A stretch of DNA of 6,180 bases from Leptolyngbyaceae cyanobacterium CSSed165cm_216 (GTDB lineage: Bacteria; Cyanobacteriota; Cyanobacteriia; Phormidesmidales; Phormidesmidaceae), in contig SLIY01000486.1 in assembly GCA_007135385.1 (NCBI GenBank), forward strand, positions 1 through 6,180, given 5' to 3'. Position 1 is the first letter of the stretch. The number at the start of each line of letters is the position of its first letter. The position numbers and the translations under genes are program-made. This document shows positions 4,783 through 6,180 of this stretch, piece by piece. Below the pieces are notes generated by a model. It saw nothing but the letters and a program-made list of their open reading frames with translations, was not told where the DNA came from and searched no databases.

Positions 4783-6180
4783 ATGATCAGCCCCACTCCT
4801 GACACCCTGTGGCAAGTGCTGGAGGGTGTTCTTACCCTTGACCCTAGTGCCTTTCGGGCTGTACAGCAGTTTCCGCCCAATGTTGTCAGCGGGTTGACAG
4901 TATCAATTGTCTTTTTAGCCGGGTTTTCCCAGGCATTAGCCCAGGGAATTATTTTATTTGTCAATCGAGTTAGACCACTGCGGTTTGCCATTAGTTTAAT
5001 TCTGGCGGCGATGCTGTTTGTGGTGGGCTACTGGTTTTGGGCCGTTAGTATTTGGTTTTCCAGCCAGTGGTTTTTAGATGCGCCCATCCCCTGGCAGACG
5101 GTGGCCCATAGCTTGGCCCTGAGCTATTTACCGTTGGTGCTGAGCTTTTTGGGGGCGATGCCCTACTTGGGAGTCCCCATTCTACGGCTATTGGCAGTGT
5201 GGAACCTACTGGCGGTGGTGGTGGGGTTTACTGTACTCGCAGGTTTATCAGCCGGGCAGGTGGTCTGGCAGGTGGGGCTGGGCTGGGTGGTGTTCCAGGT
5301 GCTGCAACAAACGGTGGGTCAACCGATTGTCAGCCTAGGGCGATGGCTGACGAACCGGGTGGCCGGGGTAAAGCTGGTGGTCAACCGGGCTCAGCTTCAG
5401 GACTTAGTAGGGGCCTATCCGCTGGGGCCAACGCATAGCCGGGCGATCGCCCCAGCCCCAGCCAGCCCTGCTCCCCCCTCCCTGCCCCCAGACTCAGACC
5501 CAGCGGCCCCAGCCTCCCCCTCGTCATCGTTTGGGTCGGGCCTATTCAGCCTTGTGTCGGGTTGGCATCGCCAATTTCAGCGGCTTTGGCTTTACATTGG
5601 TCTGGCCGTATTGGCTTTGGGGGTCGCCATCAGCCTAGATCCCCTCCGGGAGGCCATTCTCGCCTGGCATGGTCAAACTATTCCGGCGGCCCGGCTGGCG
5701 GTTGACCTGCTTTGGATTGGCGCGATCGCCCTGGTGGTTGGGGCCTTGTTGGCTCCCCTAGAAGCACTGGGCTGGTGGGCTGGTTGGTACGGTGACCCCG
5801 TGGATACCTTAACCGTTAGCGTCGAGGGTGCCCCGGCGGCCCCCAATTTCCATCGGCAGCGCTTCATCATTTACTTAGATGGGGTGAATCAGGCCACCGC
5901 CGATTACCAGCCTGCGGTGGCCCAATACCTCATCCAACTCGAGCAACGCCTACCTGCGTCCATGGTCTTGGTCAAAGGGCTGATGCCCTATTCTGTGCTG
6001 AACCGGGCTCTGACCCAAGATCGTCCCCTGGCATTTTTCTGGCGTTGGGTTGAGGCAGCATCGCAACGGTTGCGGCTAGGTCACTGGGTGGGGATGGTGA
6101 TTAATCTACGCAACATTTTGATTGTGACGGTGTCTGCTGATCCGCGCTACGGCCCCATCTATAACCAGGGCATTGCCCAG
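4783..6180 (+). CDS. Large membrane protein, Yip1-like N-terminus plus conserved C-terminal domain, cut at right edge
   Basis: The frame is open from the ATG at 4783 to the window end without a stop (466 residues so far). Hydrophobic segments lie at about 34-60, 68-92, 107-126, 131-156 and 159-175; the stretch FLGAMPYLGVPILRLLAVW (122-140) resembles Yip1-type membrane domains. A soluble loop (185-210, NRVAGVKLVVNRAQLQDLV) leads to a Pro/Ala/Ser-rich linker at 222-248. Two more helices sit at about 268-285 and 304-325. From 355 on a soluble domain begins with RFIIYLDGVNQ, continues through MPYSVLNRALTQDRPLAFFW and NLRNILIVTVSADPRYGPIYNQG (described by its ends, 441-463). I associate this combination with cyanobacterial proteins of unknown function. 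The later part may be an alpha/beta-hydrolase-like domain, but any nucleophile elbow would lie beyond the window. The start is 29 bp after the PHP gene; the ribosome binding site is weak. Confidence 0.8.
   Translation, partial: MISPTPDTLWQVLEGVLTLDPSAFRAVQQFPPNVVSGLTVSIVFLAGFSQALAQGIILFVNRVRPLRFAISLILAAMLFVVGYWFWAVSIWFSSQWFLDAPIPWQTVAHSLALSYLPLVLSFLGAMPYLGVPILRLLAVWNLLAVVVGFTVLAGLSAGQVVWQVGLGWVVFQVLQQTVGQPIVSLGRWLTNRVAGVKLVVNRAQLQDLVGAYPLGPTHSRAIAPAPASPAPPSLPPDSDPAAPASPSSSFGSGLFSLVSGWHRQFQRLWLYIGLAVLALGVAISLDPLREAILAWHGQTIPAARLAVDLLWIGAIALVVGALLAPLEALGWWAGWYGDPVDTLTVSVEGAPAAPNFHRQRFIIYLDGVNQATADYQPAVAQYLIQLEQRLPASMVLVKGLMPYSVLNRALTQDRPLAFFWRWVEAASQRLRLGHWVGMVINLRNILIVTVSADPRYGPIYNQGIAQ

Larger units (their letters stand above)
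1604..5729. repeat. HIP1 octamers (GCGATCGC), six dispersed copies
   Basis: Perfect copies lie at 1604-1611 (TIR gene), 2578-2585 and 2961-2968 (iron gene), 3616-3623 (unknown gene), 5443-5450 and 5722-5729 (membrane protein). All six are inside genes. This highly iterated palindrome is a genome-wide signature of many cyanobacteria and is the best taxonomic evidence here. No perfect copy was seen in the first 1.6 kb. Confidence 0.9.

Noticed and set aside
4722..4991. 89-codon minus-strand frame across the PHP/membrane protein junction
   Set aside because: It overlaps the start of a long open frame with clear membrane segments and has no recognisable features.
5199..5438. 79-codon glycine-rich + strand frame
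   Set aside because: It is a shadow of the membrane protein gene, caused by its GTG/GGG-rich codons.
5443..5530. CCCCAGCC-type short repeats
   Set aside because: They encode the Pro/Ala/Ser linker of the membrane protein and are low-complexity coding sequence, not a DNA repeat element.
1..6180. CRISPR array, tRNA/rRNA, insertion sequence or integrase
   Set aside because: No regularly spaced repeats, no cloverleaf-like sequence, no transposase motif and no terminal inverted repeats were seen on either strand.

Overview
The window looks like a chromosomal segment from a cyanobacterium of moderate GC content. Six perfect copies of the HIP1 octamer GCGATCGC occur in about 6.2 kb. The gene set also fits: a Uma2-type nuclease, a FutA/FbpA-like ferric iron binding lipoprotein, a PHP phosphoesterase, and two proteins of kinds I associate with cyanobacteria. 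I cannot name the genus from this sequence.

Layout, left to right: (1) the C-terminal part of a Uma2-family nuclease gene, + strand, cut by the window edge; (2) a 539-residue membrane protein that begins with a TIR domain, + strand; (3) a substrate-binding lipoprotein for iron on the - strand, converging on the TIR gene with only 12 bp between the stop codons; (4) a 389-bp divergent intergenic region with a candidate Fur-controlled promoter for the iron gene and a cluster of dyads; (5) a + strand run of three closely spaced genes: a 159-residue unknown, a PHP-domain phosphatase of the RNase AM/TrpH type, and a large membrane protein that runs off the right edge.

The left third (Uma2 plus TIR) has the flavour of an accessory or defence-related segment. 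The rest looks like ordinary cyanobacterial housekeeping. The three + strand genes from 3397 onward are separated by 25 and 29 bp and are probably cotranscribed. The iron-binding gene stands alone: no permease or ATPase gene lies in the window.

The most unusual feature is the TIR protein. It appears to have an intact N-terminal TIR domain, a first membrane block, a second TIR-like domain that has lost the catalytic glutamate region, then a four-helix membrane block and a very basic tail. Charge distribution predicts that both TIR-like domains face the cytoplasm. Its antiphage or cell-death role is inference only.
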